Below, one piece after another: positions 44,527-53,527 of a stretch of 64,000 nt of DNA. The DNA is taken from contig JAIPJY010000004.1 of the NCBI GenBank assembly GCA_021733925.1, positions 143,128 through 207,127 of the forward strand. The letters are read 5' to 3'. The notes under the pieces were generated by a model, which ran no database searches, was not told the origin of the DNA, and saw only the letters and a program-made list of their open reading frames with translations. The translations under genes and the position numbers were made by a program. This DNA is from Prosthecobacter sp. GTDB taxonomy: Bacteria; Verrucomicrobiota; Verrucomicrobiia; Verrucomicrobiales; Verrucomicrobiaceae. The stretch's first letter is position 1. Each line of letters begins with the position of its first letter.

Positions 44527-46026
44527 ATGCACAGTTCAAACAGAGGTCACTGGTCCAACATCGGCATTCGCGCATTGCGCGACGTGACCATGTTCATCGG
44601 TGCCTATCTGCTGGCAAACTACGTGCGGTTCACCGAGCTCTGGCGCATTGAGGACTACGTCCCCCCCATTCTGGCGGGTGCGGTGGTTCTGGCTTCGTCC
44701 ATGTACATCCTGGGTCTCTATTCCATCGAATCGCAGCGGCGCTCCTCCTTCCTCATCCACAGCATCCTGCTCACCTTTGGCTTCCTCATCGCGTTGATCA
44801 TCATCACCCTAGTGGGGTACATGAGTTTTGACCTCCGCATTGGCCGCGGCTTCATGGCCCTGGGCTGCCTGTTTTCCTACCCGCTGCTCCTGACCACCCA
44901 CTGGCTGATGTATCACAAGCACCTCATCGCCCCGGAGCGCGTCGCTTTCGTCGCAGAAACGCCCGAGGAACTGGAGGAATATGCACGCCTGAAGGCCATG
45001 TGCCCTTCAGGCGTTCAACTGGTCGGGCGCATCGGCCTTGAGCTCGAGAATGAGGCCCAGGAAGACTTTCTGGGCCGGCTGCGCAATGTACGCAAGCTCA
45101 TCCGCCAGCATCGTCTGGACCGCATCATTTTCATGGAGGACCGGATCGAAGCCGAGAAGGCACGGCATGAATTCAGGCGGCTGCGCTATCTCGGTTTTTC
45201 ATGCAGCAGCTTGATCTCGATATGTGAGCGTCATCTGCACTACGTGCCGTTGCACCTCGTGACCATGGGCTGGCTCCTGCAGTCGGAATCCACCTCGCGC
45301 ACTTTTTACTTCAGCAAGCTCAAGCGGCTCTTCGACATCACCACCTCCCTGGTTCTGCTCGTCGTGCTCGCTCCCTTCCTCCTCATGGGCATGCTCATCG
45401 TGCGCTGCTTCTCACCGGAAGGCTCGGTCTTCTTCCGTCAGGAGCGCGTGGGCCGCTTTGGCAAGTGCTTCCAGATCTACAAGCTGCGCAGCATGCGCAC
45501 CGATGCCGAAAAATCCGGCGCCGTCTGGTCCTCCATCTCCAAAGACCCGCGCGTCTTCCCCGGCGGTGCCTTCCTGCGCAAATACCGCATCGATGAAATC
45601 CCGCAGCTCCTCAACGTGCTGCGTGGCGAAATGTCCTTTGTGGGGCCACGTCCCGAACGTCCTGAATTTGTCACCAAGCTCGCGTCGGCGCTCCCCTACT
45701 ATCAGGAGCGCCACATGCTGCAGCCGGGCCTCACCGGCTGGGCGCAGGTGTGCTACCCCTATGGGGCCTCCATCGACGACGCGAAGTGCAAGCTCGAGTA
45801 CGACCTCTACTACCTCAAGTACGCCGGCGTCCTCTTCGACAGCCTCATCCTGCTGGACACCGTGCGCGTGGTGCTCGGCGGCGGCTTGAAATCAAACTCC
45901 CGGCAGCGTTACTCCAAGGACATTGATTTCGACCTTCAGCACGGCGACTCTCCGCTGATGGAAGGCGGCAACGATCCAACACCCGAGCGCTCCACCTCAG
46001 TGGGCGGACTGGCAGAGGCAGCGTAG
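44527..46026 (+). CDS. Initiating sugar transferase (polyprenyl glycosylphosphotransferase)
   Basis: The 499-residue protein has an N-terminal half with about four membrane helices (residues 10-130), a linker domain, one more helix (about 275-298, TTSLVLLVVLAPFLLMGMLI), and the bacterial sugar-transferase domain. Signature parts include KRLFDITTS, FFRQERVGRFGKCFQIYKLR, RKYRIDEIPQLLNVLRGEM and FVGPRPERPEF. It transfers a sugar phosphate to undecaprenyl phosphate, the first step of exopolysaccharide assembly. It belongs to the WbaP/WcaJ type. The Wzc-like, Wza-like and polymerase-like genes lie further downstream on the opposite strand. Confidence 0.93.
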   Translation: MHSSNRGHWSNIGIRALRDVTMFIGAYLLANYVRFTELWRIEDYVPPILAGAVVLASSMYILGLYSIESQRRSSFLIHSILLTFGFLIALIIITLVGYMSFDLRIGRGFMALGCLFSYPLLLTTHWLMYHKHLIAPERVAFVAETPEELEEYARLKAMCPSGVQLVGRIGLELENEAQEDFLGRLRNVRKLIRQHRLDRIIFMEDRIEAEKARHEFRRLRYLGFSCSSLISICERHLHYVPLHLVTMGWLLQSESTSRTFYFSKLKRLFDITTSLVLLVVLAPFLLMGMLIVRCFSPEGSVFFRQERVGRFGKCFQIYKLRSMRTDAEKSGAVWSSISKDPRVFPGGAFLRKYRIDEIPQLLNVLRGEMSFVGPRPERPEFVTKLASALPYYQERHMLQPGLTGWAQVCYPYGASIDDAKCKLEYDLYYLKYAGVLFDSLILLDTVRVVLGGGLKSNSRQRYSKDIDFDLQHGDSPLMEGGNDPTPERSTSVGGLAEAA

Positions 46027-46112
46027 TCCCACGCCTCCAGTCACTGTTTGAAAACCCACCCTGCGGCCATACGCACAGCAGTGGCAAGGCGGAGGGCATC
46101 TTTCTTCGGAAA

Positions 46113-46128
46113 GCGGACTTCAGTCCGC
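46113..46128. repeat. Short perfect hairpin between convergent genes (REP-like)
   Basis: GCGGACT (46113-46119), then TC, then AGTCCGC (46122-46128). It lies in the 156-base space between the converging sugar-transferase and glycosyltransferase genes and may act as a terminator or a REP-type repeat. Confidence 0.6.
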
Positions 46129-46182
46129 GCAGCGTATCGCCTTCTTCGCCAGGGCTTACCTTGGCTCTGACAGGCATTCAAA

Positions 46183-47346
46183 TCACGCCCCTCGCAACAA
46201 GGTCAGGTATTTCTGCGCGCAGTTCTCCCAGGAGAAAGCCGCTGCCCCCTGATGCAGCTCCATTGCATCCGGAGGATTTTCCAGCGCATCCCGCAGCGCC
46301 GCCGCATAGGCTCCTGCATCGCGCTGCCGCACCAGAAAGCGCCTCCCCAGTAGGGGCTCCACCACTTCGGCGATACCCCCCACATCCATGCACACTGGTG
46401 CACGCCCGCTGGACATCGACTCTAACACCACATTCGGCACGCCTTCATTGTGGCTCGTCAGGCACACGGCATCCGCCGCCTGCATCCAGCGTGCAACCTG
46501 CGGCGCGCCATGGCGCCCCAGAAAGGACACTTTGTCCGCGATGCCAAACTCCGCCGCCTGCGCGCGCAGCGCGGCTTCCAGCGGCCCGCCACCGATCAGC
46601 GCCAGCCGCACCGGCTGCGCCGAAGCCGCCGCCACCAGTGCAAACGCCGCCAGCAGCAGATCCAGCCCTTTGACCGGCAGAAAATTGCCCACAAACAGCA
46701 GCACCCGCTCGTCCGGCGGCAGATTGAGCTCACTGCGCGCCGCACTTCGTGAAGCGGGCTTGAAGGTGTGAATGTCCACCCCGTTGTAAATCGCATGCAC
46801 CTTGCCGGCATCAGCCCCGTGCGCGGCCAGCCGCTGCGCCAGATCCTGGCTGCGCGTCACCACCGCTTTCGCGCGCTGGACCATCGACAGGATCGCCCGG
46901 CGACGCCACGGCATGTCCAGATACCGGTGCACGTCCGAGCCCTGCGCCACTGCCACCACAGGCACCCCCCACTGCTCCGCCTGCAACGATACCCCGCAGG
47001 CATCTGGAAACAGCCACGGCACCAAAATCGCCTGCGGCCGGTAACCCTCGGGCAACGTTTGGCGCGCTCTCGCAAACGCCTGCGCAAACAGCCGGTGGTT
47101 CATGCCCCCCAGGCGCGGCACATAGGGCGTCCAAAAATAATCCACAGGCAGGCTGGCATCCTCAGGCCGCTGACGTAGCTGCCGCACCGCGCCACCCAGA
47201 TGCCGCAGCGTCGGGCGAAAGGCCTGGACCCGGATGTTCAGCCCCGGCTCCAGCCGTTGCAGCGCATGCAGCAGCGTCGCATTGTCAAGTCCGCGCCATG
47301 GCTCGTTCTGATCAGGAAACAGGTTGGAGACAACAAGCAGGTTCAT
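46183..47346 (-). CDS. Glycosyltransferase family 4
   Basis: The 387-residue protein has the two Rossmann-type halves of the GT-B fold. Early parts include LLVVSNLFPDQNEPWRGLDN; the C-terminal half has LLFVGNFLPVKGLDLLLAAF (about 222-241), RLALIGGGPLEAALRA, VSFLGRHGAP and the retaining-enzyme EX7E region VCLTSHNEGVPNVVLESMSSG. It transfers a nucleotide-sugar residue to the growing lipid-linked oligosaccharide. It lies 3 bases after the stop of the deacetylase-like gene and belongs to the minus-strand series 56561-46183. Confidence 0.92.
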   Translation of the reverse strand: MNLLVVSNLFPDQNEPWRGLDNATLLHALQRLEPGLNIRVQAFRPTLRHLGGAVRQLRQRPEDASLPVDYFWTPYVPRLGGMNHRLFAQAFARARQTLPEGYRPQAILVPWLFPDACGVSLQAEQWGVPVVAVAQGSDVHRYLDMPWRRRAILSMVQRAKAVVTRSQDLAQRLAAHGADAGKVHAIYNGVDIHTFKPASRSAARSELNLPPDERVLLFVGNFLPVKGLDLLLAAFALVAAASAQPVRLALIGGGPLEAALRAQAAEFGIADKVSFLGRHGAPQVARWMQAADAVCLTSHNEGVPNVVLESMSSGRAPVCMDVGGIAEVVEPLLGRRFLVRQRDAGAYAAALRDALENPPDAMELHQGAAAFSWENCAQKYLTLLRGA

Positions 47347-47349
47347 CGC

Positions 47350-48456
47350 TCAGATTTGTGTCAGGCAGGGTGGCGGTGCATACAGGTGGTCACGCCATAC
47401 TCCGGCATCACCACCGCCATGCCCGTCTTCCGCCGCATGCAAAATGTTCACCAGCTCCCGCGCGCTCACGTAGTGCAGGCGGAAGCCTTCACGCGCGGCC
47501 AGTTGCAGCAGTTCCTCGTGAAACTGCCGGCGCGCATCACCGATCACTGACGGATGATTCTTCTCCGGCGCACCGTGCGTGTGCAGTTTGATGAAGCACC
47601 ACCCTTCCGCACCCTGCACCGAGATGCGCGCATTGCGCCAGTGCTTCAGGCGGCGCACCGTTGGCGGGTTGGCCGGACCGAGATCGGAATTTTCCACACG
47701 TGGCAGCACACCCCACTTGCGCCGTTCCCAGTCCAGCATCAGCGGCCCCTGCACCAGCAGCAGATGATCCGGCTTCTCACGCAACGCCCGCGTGCTGCCA
47801 TCCAGAGCCGTCACCCGTGTGCCGTGGTGATGTGAGCAGCCATCCAGCGTGCTGCGGGAGTAATACAGCCGGTTCACGATCGGAGCCTGCGTCCGATGCG
47901 GTGCCGAAGGCATGGTCAGGTCCGCGTAGCACCCAGCCTGCTTCAGCATCGCCAGTTCGCCACGCACCCCGCAGCCATGTCCGCCCGGGTCGGAGTCGTC
48001 CAACGCCCAGTTGCCATGGATAAAACCAAACACCGGCGCGCCTGCCGCATCACTGCCCAGCAGCCCATGACCGCGCAGGTCATCCTTGCCACGCTCAATC
48101 GAGGCGCAGAAATTCTCCGCCGTGTCCTTGTCGTGGTGCAGGTGGATCTCAGCCTCATTCCGAGTGCTCACGCACAGTTCCGTCAGTGCTTGAATAACCT
48201 CCCGGTCGTACTGCTCCACCGGATAAAAAAACGTATGCCGTGGCGTCTGCCCGTCGTGGTCCACGCCCGTCGCCATGATCTTTGGAAGGCTCGCCTGCCA
48301 CTTTTCCATTCGCCGCAACGCCCCAGCTTGATCCGTGTGGTGAAACGGTTCGAAGTGGTCGCACACCGCGAGCATCACATCGGTGATCGGGTCCTTAGGC
48401 CGCCGGAGTGAATCCTTCAGCCAAGGCAGCAGCCAGCGGTCCATTGCTTTGATCAT
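47350..48456 (-). CDS. Polysaccharide deacetylase-like (NodB-fold?) protein
   Basis: I place the start at 48456 (MIKAMDRWLLPWLKDSLRRP), 4 bases after the upstream stop; it is 368 residues with no signal peptide. Recognisable parts are CDHFEPFHHTDQ, HLHHDKDTAENF, FGFIHGNWALDDSDPGGHG and CFIKLHTHGAPEKNH. The His/Asp pattern resembles metal-dependent deacetylases of the NodB type, but the catalytic order is not clear enough to assign. In exopolysaccharide loci such enzymes trim acetyl groups from the polymer. The function is inferred from context and pattern. Confidence 0.6.
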   Translation of the reverse strand: MIKAMDRWLLPWLKDSLRRPKDPITDVMLAVCDHFEPFHHTDQAGALRRMEKWQASLPKIMATGVDHDGQTPRHTFFYPVEQYDREVIQALTELCVSTRNEAEIHLHHDKDTAENFCASIERGKDDLRGHGLLGSDAAGAPVFGFIHGNWALDDSDPGGHGCGVRGELAMLKQAGCYADLTMPSAPHRTQAPIVNRLYYSRSTLDGCSHHHGTRVTALDGSTRALREKPDHLLLVQGPLMLDWERRKWGVLPRVENSDLGPANPPTVRRLKHWRNARISVQGAEGWCFIKLHTHGAPEKNHPSVIGDARRQFHEELLQLAAREGFRLHYVSARELVNILHAAEDGHGGGDAGVWRDHLYAPPPCLTQI

Positions 48457-48460
48457 ACGT

Positions 48461-49639
48461 TCAGGCTCTACGGGTTCGTTTCCAGGTCGTCTGCTGTCCA
48501 CCCCGCAGCCAGCGCAGGCAACCCAGCAGCAGGGCGGCGTTCATTGTCACAAAATAGGCGCTCACCGCCGCAAGCCGCCCCAGCGCACCCGGCAGTCTCA
48601 GCGAAGAAAAACCCACCACCGTCAGCAGCAGCATGCATAAACCCAACGCACCCACCAGCAGCGCACCAGGCGCACCCAGCACCAGCAGCACCAGTCCCGC
48701 CACCACGGCGCTGAGCATGAAAAAGGGAGCCACCCAGCGAAGTGCCTTGTGCGAAAAAAACACCCACGCAGCAAGCCCACGTGAGGGGTGCAGCAGCGGC
48801 AGACAGCGCGCCAGAATTTGATAATCCCCCGCCCCGATGCGAGCCCGCCTTCCAAACTCATCCGCCAGCGCTGGCGGCAGATCCTCGTAGGCCAGTGCAC
48901 GCGGCTCAAACACCACCGACCAGCCCTGCATGAGCAATTGCAACGGGATGAACAAATCCTCCACCACGATCTCCGGCGGGCAGCCCGTCCATAGCTCGCG
49001 CCGCAGGGCGTAGTTCGCGCCGTTCGCCCCCAGCAGCACTCCGCGCCCGCCCTCATGCTGCTTCAGCCACGTCTCCAGCTTCCAGTAGATGCCCTCAGAC
49101 TGCGTGTGCGCCGCCCCCTCCCGCGTGCGGAAGCACAGCTTCCCGCACACACAGGCCACCTTCGCATCCTGAAACCGCGCCACCAGACAGCGCAGCGTGT
49201 CCGGCGCGAAATCCACATTCGCATCACTCAGCACTAGGATGCTCCCCCTTGCCTGCGGGCACACCTCATTGAGCACCGCCACCTTCCCGCGCCGTTCCGC
49301 AAAATGCCGCAACTGCACGCGCGCATCCCCGCCTGCCACCTCGGCCGCCAGTCGCTCGCTGCCATCGTCAGACCCGTCTGAAGCGATGATGATCTCCAAC
49401 CGGTCCGCCGGATAGTCACAGTGCTGCAGGTTCACAATGCGACGCACAATGCAGGCCGCCTCATTGTAACCCACCACGATCACCGAGATCAGCGGCAGCG
49501 TCGCTTCCTCCTGCATCGGCGGCACCGGCAGCAGCGGTCGCCGCGCACCAAAGCAGCGCCACCACAGCGGATAAAACACGTAGCAGTGCAGCACCGCCGC
49601 CACGCTAAGCATCAGAATGAACCAGGCGGTGAAAATCAT
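48461..49639 (-). CDS. Membrane glycosyltransferase family 2
   Basis: The protein is 392 residues. An N-terminal helix (about 5-25) is followed by the GT2 domain: PLISVIVVGYNEAACIVRRI, IIASDGSDDGSE, LVLSDANVDFAPDTL and EDLFIPLQLLMQGW. It ends with three hydrophobic helices (about 295-375). The layout is that of processive or lipid-linked transferases such as those acting in capsule synthesis. It overlaps the next upstream GT4 gene by four bases (49636-49639), so it is cotranslated with it. Confidence 0.9.
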   Translation of the reverse strand: MIFTAWFILMLSVAAVLHCYVFYPLWWRCFGARRPLLPVPPMQEEATLPLISVIVVGYNEAACIVRRIVNLQHCDYPADRLEIIIASDGSDDGSERLAAEVAGGDARVQLRHFAERRGKVAVLNEVCPQARGSILVLSDANVDFAPDTLRCLVARFQDAKVACVCGKLCFRTREGAAHTQSEGIYWKLETWLKQHEGGRGVLLGANGANYALRRELWTGCPPEIVVEDLFIPLQLLMQGWSVVFEPRALAYEDLPPALADEFGRRARIGAGDYQILARCLPLLHPSRGLAAWVFFSHKALRWVAPFFMLSAVVAGLVLLVLGAPGALLVGALGLCMLLLTVVGFSSLRLPGALGRLAAVSAYFVTMNAALLLGCLRWLRGGQQTTWKRTRRA

Positions 49640-50880
49640 GATACGCTGCCTTGTTGCCTGAGCCCCACACAGGCGGCCTCAAAGATCTGCGCTGCCGCCG
49701 CCCAGGAGCAGGGCCGCGCCACCTCCTCCAGCGCATGCCGCGCCAGTTCCGCCGCCAGCACCGGAGTACGCAGCACCTTCAGCACCTGCGCCGCCGTGTC
49801 CTCCGCGCTGTCTGCCAGCAGCACATGCAGGCCATCCTCCACGCTCAGGCCTTCCGCGCCGATGCGCGTGGACACCACGGGCACCTCGGCCGCCATCGCC
49901 TCATAAATTTTCAGCCGCGTCCCGCCACCGATGCGCAGCGGCACGACGATCACATCCGCGCCACGCAGAAAAGGGCGCACATCCGGCACCGTGCCGGTGA
50001 CCTCGATGTTTCTGCCGCTCGTCGCAAGAGCCAGAATCTCAGGGGGCGGCTTGCGCCCCACCACCACAAACCTGGCCTGCGGCATCTGCCGCTGCACCAG
50101 CGGCCACACCGCCTCCACAAACCATTTCACCCCGTCCACATTCGCATACCAGTCCATCGAGCCCATGAACACCACTGTCGGCACAGCAGACGCGCTCCGC
50201 GGCACTGACTGGAAATAGTCCAGATCCACTCCAGTGGGCACTACGCCGAGCACATTGGACAGTTGCATCTCCTCTTTGAAAATCCGCGCATCCTCCTCGG
50301 ACACCGCCAGCACACCGTCAAAACGGCGGCTCGCCTGGCGCTCAAAGCGCAGCATGCGGTCACGCTGCCCCTGGTAATAGAGCGCAGCAGCTCCCGTCTT
50401 GCCTTCAGCCCTGCGACGCCAGATCATCGACTCCACGTTATGCTGAAAAAGCACCCACGGGCACTTGCTGGCCGCTTTAAGTTCCCAAGGCAGACTGGCT
50501 GCAGGAAACAGGAAATCCGCCACCACCACATCAAAGCGCTCCTCCTTGAGTTTTGCGGTCAGCAACCGGCGCAGTTGGTTCGATCTGAAACGAGCGACGG
50601 CATAGGGCAGTGAAGACGTCAAATTGAACAGCGCCCCGGCAAGGAACTTCCATTTGGCAAGCTGCAACGATGTGCGCGGCTCATGCGCCCACACCGCTTG
50701 AGTTGAAAACTCCCCCGCCTGCTGCGCGCCCGCAACCTGCCCCGCATCCGCCGTCATTCCCACAAAGGTGACCTCATGCCGCTGGTGCAGATGGCGCAGC
50801 AGATGAAAGGTACGCAGATCCCCGCCACGTGTAAGCGGGTGCAGCGGGCTGGTTTTGATCCAAAGAATACGCATCGTCAA
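49636..50880 (-). CDS. Glycosyltransferase family 4
   Basis: The 414-residue protein begins MTMRILWIKTSPLHPLTRGG. It has the GT-B layout, with DGVLAVSEEDARIFKEEM and VLGVVPTGVDLDYFQSVP at the domain junction, VVFMGSMDWYANVDGVKWF, RFVVVGRKPPPEILALA, and ADVIVVPLRIGGGTRLKIYE with a Glu toward the EX7E end. The sequence after VPLRIGGGTRLKIYEAMAAE is typical of capsule-assembly transferases. It overlaps its neighbours by four bases on both sides (49636-49639 and 50877-50880). Confidence 0.92.
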   Translation of the reverse strand: MTMRILWIKTSPLHPLTRGGDLRTFHLLRHLHQRHEVTFVGMTADAGQVAGAQQAGEFSTQAVWAHEPRTSLQLAKWKFLAGALFNLTSSLPYAVARFRSNQLRRLLTAKLKEERFDVVVADFLFPAASLPWELKAASKCPWVLFQHNVESMIWRRRAEGKTGAAALYYQGQRDRMLRFERQASRRFDGVLAVSEEDARIFKEEMQLSNVLGVVPTGVDLDYFQSVPRSASAVPTVVFMGSMDWYANVDGVKWFVEAVWPLVQRQMPQARFVVVGRKPPPEILALATSGRNIEVTGTVPDVRPFLRGADVIVVPLRIGGGTRLKIYEAMAAEVPVVSTRIGAEGLSVEDGLHVLLADSAEDTAAQVLKVLRTPVLAAELARHALEEVARPCSWAAAAQIFEAACVGLRQQGSVS

Positions 50881-52361
50881 AACACCACAAAGTCCGTGGA
50901 AAAGAGCTCCCAGTAGTAAAGCAGCACCTTCAGAAGCACGTACATCATCACCACGTCAACCACGCCAAGGCGGTTCCACTGAATCCAGATGGCGCCGTGC
51001 CTGTCGGGTTCCTTGTTGGCCGCCTCCGCTGCCGCTTCCTCCTCGCTGGCTGCCTTGCCTGACGGAGTCTGAGGTTTCTCCCGGGCAGCCGCGCTTTCCG
51101 CAGCAGGGGCGGCGCTGTATGCTGGAAGCCGCAGGGGTGTGTCGGCCTCGGGCTCTTCGAGGGTTTCGATTTCCAATTGCGCAGCGGTCTTGGACGGCGA
51201 TCTGAACCTGCGGTGAAAGGCGGAAAGCAGGCCCGAAAGCAGGAAAAAATCCATGTGATAAGCACGGTCCACCACCCAGCAGGAGATGGCGGTGGTGATG
51301 AGGAGGGCGTAAATCGCACGTTGCGCTCGCAGTGCCTCGCTGTGCGGCTCGGTCTGAGCCGTCAGCAGCAGTCGCGCGCCGCCGTAAAAGATACCGGCGA
51401 ACAGCATGAGGCCCACATAACCGAGATCCGCACCATGGCGCACGTAGCTGCCATGCGTGGCGATGGGCATGTAAAAGGTCCGGTGCAGCCTGGCGAGGCG
51501 AACGGGCACAAAGCCTTGAAACAGCTTCAGGCCCACGCCATAGGTGCTGGCCTCCATGCTCGCCTTCGCCTGCTGCCAGACGATCATGCGGCCTTGAATG
51601 CCCTCGTCGCTCTTGGACAGGGTGTCCATGCGCGGCAGGCTTTTCAAGGCGGCCAGACCCACGGCATAAACGACCACAAGAACGACAACCTGAAACCAGG
51701 CGGGGCGCTTGAAAAGATACACCATGGTTAGTGCGCCAGCGCCGGCCAGGAACGCCCCCTTCGACTGAGTGAGCAGCACACAATGGATCGCGAGCCCCAC
51801 CAGTACCATCCCCAGCAAACGATGCTTGGAACCCGCCATTAAAAACCAGGCGATGCCGCCTGGAATCAGCGCCATGACGCCATGGGCGAGGGCATTCGGA
51901 TTGCGAAAGACCCAGGTGTTCAGCGTGAGGCGGTCATGGAAGGCCACGGTGAGCTCGGCCGAGCCCTTCACGAGCTCAAAGCCCCAGTGGGTGGAGACAG
52001 CCATCAAGGCCAGGATGCCGAGGCAGCCGAACCAGCAGTTGAGATAAATTTCGATCCGCCGCCAGCTTGTCAGCGCCAGGGCGGTGACCACGTGGAAGGT
52101 GAAGTAGGTGAAGACTTCCTTGGCGGTGGCGGTGTGCTCTGGGGTGACATAGATGGCCCACACGCAATACGCGGTGACCAGCCAGTCCATTGGCCCGGCC
52201 CACAGCAAAGCCCGGCTGAACCCACCAGGACGCCGCAATGTCGCGATGATGCCCACATACATCAGGTATTTCACCACGCTGACACCGCTGATGATGGAGA
52301 AAATGTCCTGGGGGCGGACATACCAGCAGAACACAAGCAGGCAGGCGCAAATGAAGTCCAC
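50877..52361 (-). CDS. O-antigen ligase/polymerase-like membrane protein
   Basis: The 494-residue protein begins at a GTG (52361) directly before the preceding stop. It has about ten to eleven membrane segments, with FLAGAGALTMVYLF and HGSYVRHGADLGYVGLMLFA in the long periplasmic-loop region typical of the O-antigen ligase (Wzy/WaaL) superfamily. The C-terminal 90 residues are charged and Ala/Glu-rich (EEEAAAEAANKE). It probably polymerises or ligates the exopolysaccharide repeat units. Distinguishing polymerase from ligase is not possible by eye. Confidence 0.8.
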   Translation of the reverse strand: MDFICACLLVFCWYVRPQDIFSIISGVSVVKYLMYVGIIATLRRPGGFSRALLWAGPMDWLVTAYCVWAIYVTPEHTATAKEVFTYFTFHVVTALALTSWRRIEIYLNCWFGCLGILALMAVSTHWGFELVKGSAELTVAFHDRLTLNTWVFRNPNALAHGVMALIPGGIAWFLMAGSKHRLLGMVLVGLAIHCVLLTQSKGAFLAGAGALTMVYLFKRPAWFQVVVLVVVYAVGLAALKSLPRMDTLSKSDEGIQGRMIVWQQAKASMEASTYGVGLKLFQGFVPVRLARLHRTFYMPIATHGSYVRHGADLGYVGLMLFAGIFYGGARLLLTAQTEPHSEALRAQRAIYALLITTAISCWVVDRAYHMDFFLLSGLLSAFHRRFRSPSKTAAQLEIETLEEPEADTPLRLPAYSAAPAAESAAAREKPQTPSGKAASEEEAAAEAANKEPDRHGAIWIQWNRLGVVDVVMMYVLLKVLLYYWELFSTDFVVF

Positions 52362-53495
52362 TTATCGGCCCTCCATTGCGGTGAGCTGTTTGCCAGCAAG
52401 CGCGGCATAGACCGCCGCGTATTCCGCAGCGGTCTTTGCCAGGGGATATTCGTGCTCGATGAAGGTCCGCGCCCCGCCGCCCATGGTGCGCAGCTGTTCG
52501 GGTTGCGCCAACAGAGTGCTGACCGCTGCGGCCACATCCTTGGCACTGATCATGGCTGCCAGACTGCCATTTTTGCCGGGATGGATGAGCTCTTCCGAAC
52601 CGCAGGTGGCATTCATGAGGACCGGCACGCCGCAGCTCATGGCTTCCAGGGTGGCATTGGACATGCCTTCGGAGGTGGAGGTCAGGACGAACAGATCCAG
52701 CGCGTTGTAAACGGTGGTCATGTCGTCGCGGTGTCCGAGCTGAATGATGCGGTCGGCAAAGGGATGGCTGGCGACCAGGGCGTGCGTTTCAGCTTCGCAG
52801 TTGCCACCGGCACCTGCCAGCACGAGGCGGACGTTTGGAAAGGTGGAGGCGATTTTTTCGAAGGCTTTGAGGAGGAGATAGTGGCGCTTCTCGGGGACGT
52901 AGCGGGCGGCCATGCCGATGCAGGGGGTGTCGGCGGGGAGGCCGAGGGTGCGGCGGCACTGAGCCTTGTCCAAAGGACTGAATTTCAATGTGTCAACGCC
53001 GTTGAGGATGACGCGGAGGTTGAGGTGCCGGGTGAGGCCGAGGGCGGCCATGTCGCTCACCTGGCCGTGGGAGACGGTGTGAATGATGTCACAGCGTGCG
53101 TAGAAGAGGCGGCGCAGCCAGAGGCGCCAGGGGGAACGCTCCCAGCCATAGAGGAGGGCGTGCTCGCCATGGAGCAGCGGGGTGCGGCGGAGACCGAGGG
53201 CGAGGAGGGAGTAAACCAGGGAGTTCCAGTTGTGGGAGTGAATGACGTCAGGCTGGAGTTCGCGAATGAGCGCACGGAGGCGCATGGCGCAGCGCAGATC
53301 GAGTCCGCGCCGTTTATGGAGTTCCAGGACGGGGGTGCCGGGAGGGAGTCGTTTTTTGAAGTCGTCCGCTCCGGCGAGGGCGCAGACGGTCACGTTGAAG
53401 CCGGATTGCGAGAGGCGCCAGGCCATCTGGCTGATCATGTTCTCCATGCCGCCCTGGCGGAAGGAGTAGATCACGTGGAGAACGCTGATTCCCAT
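52362..53495 (-). CDS. Glycosyltransferase family 4
   Basis: Starting at the ATG at 53495 (MGISVLHVIYSFRQGGMENM), it is 377 residues. The GT-B features are complete: VIHSHNWNSLVYSLLALGL, RVILNGVDTLKFSPLDKAQC at the hinge, IGMAARYVPEKRHYLLLKAF, LVLAGAGGNCEAETHAL and LFVLTSTSEGMSNATLEAMS as the EX7E region. It starts 32 bases after the stop of the tyrosine-kinase gene and adjoins the O-antigen-ligase-like gene. It should add a sugar to the lipid-linked repeat unit. Confidence 0.92.
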   Translation of the reverse strand: MGISVLHVIYSFRQGGMENMISQMAWRLSQSGFNVTVCALAGADDFKKRLPPGTPVLELHKRRGLDLRCAMRLRALIRELQPDVIHSHNWNSLVYSLLALGLRRTPLLHGEHALLYGWERSPWRLWLRRLFYARCDIIHTVSHGQVSDMAALGLTRHLNLRVILNGVDTLKFSPLDKAQCRRTLGLPADTPCIGMAARYVPEKRHYLLLKAFEKIASTFPNVRLVLAGAGGNCEAETHALVASHPFADRIIQLGHRDDMTTVYNALDLFVLTSTSEGMSNATLEAMSCGVPVLMNATCGSEELIHPGKNGSLAAMISAKDVAAAVSTLLAQPEQLRTMGGGARTFIEHEYPLAKTAAEYAAVYAALAGKQLTAMEGR

Positions 53496-53527
53496 GAATA
53501 AAACGACGCAAGGCCAAAGCACCCAGG

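Noticed and set aside
51882-53501. 539-codon plus-strand frame
   Set aside because: It is antisense to the O-antigen-ligase-like and GT4 genes, which have clear families; the frame is Gly/Glu/His-rich as expected of a mirror frame.
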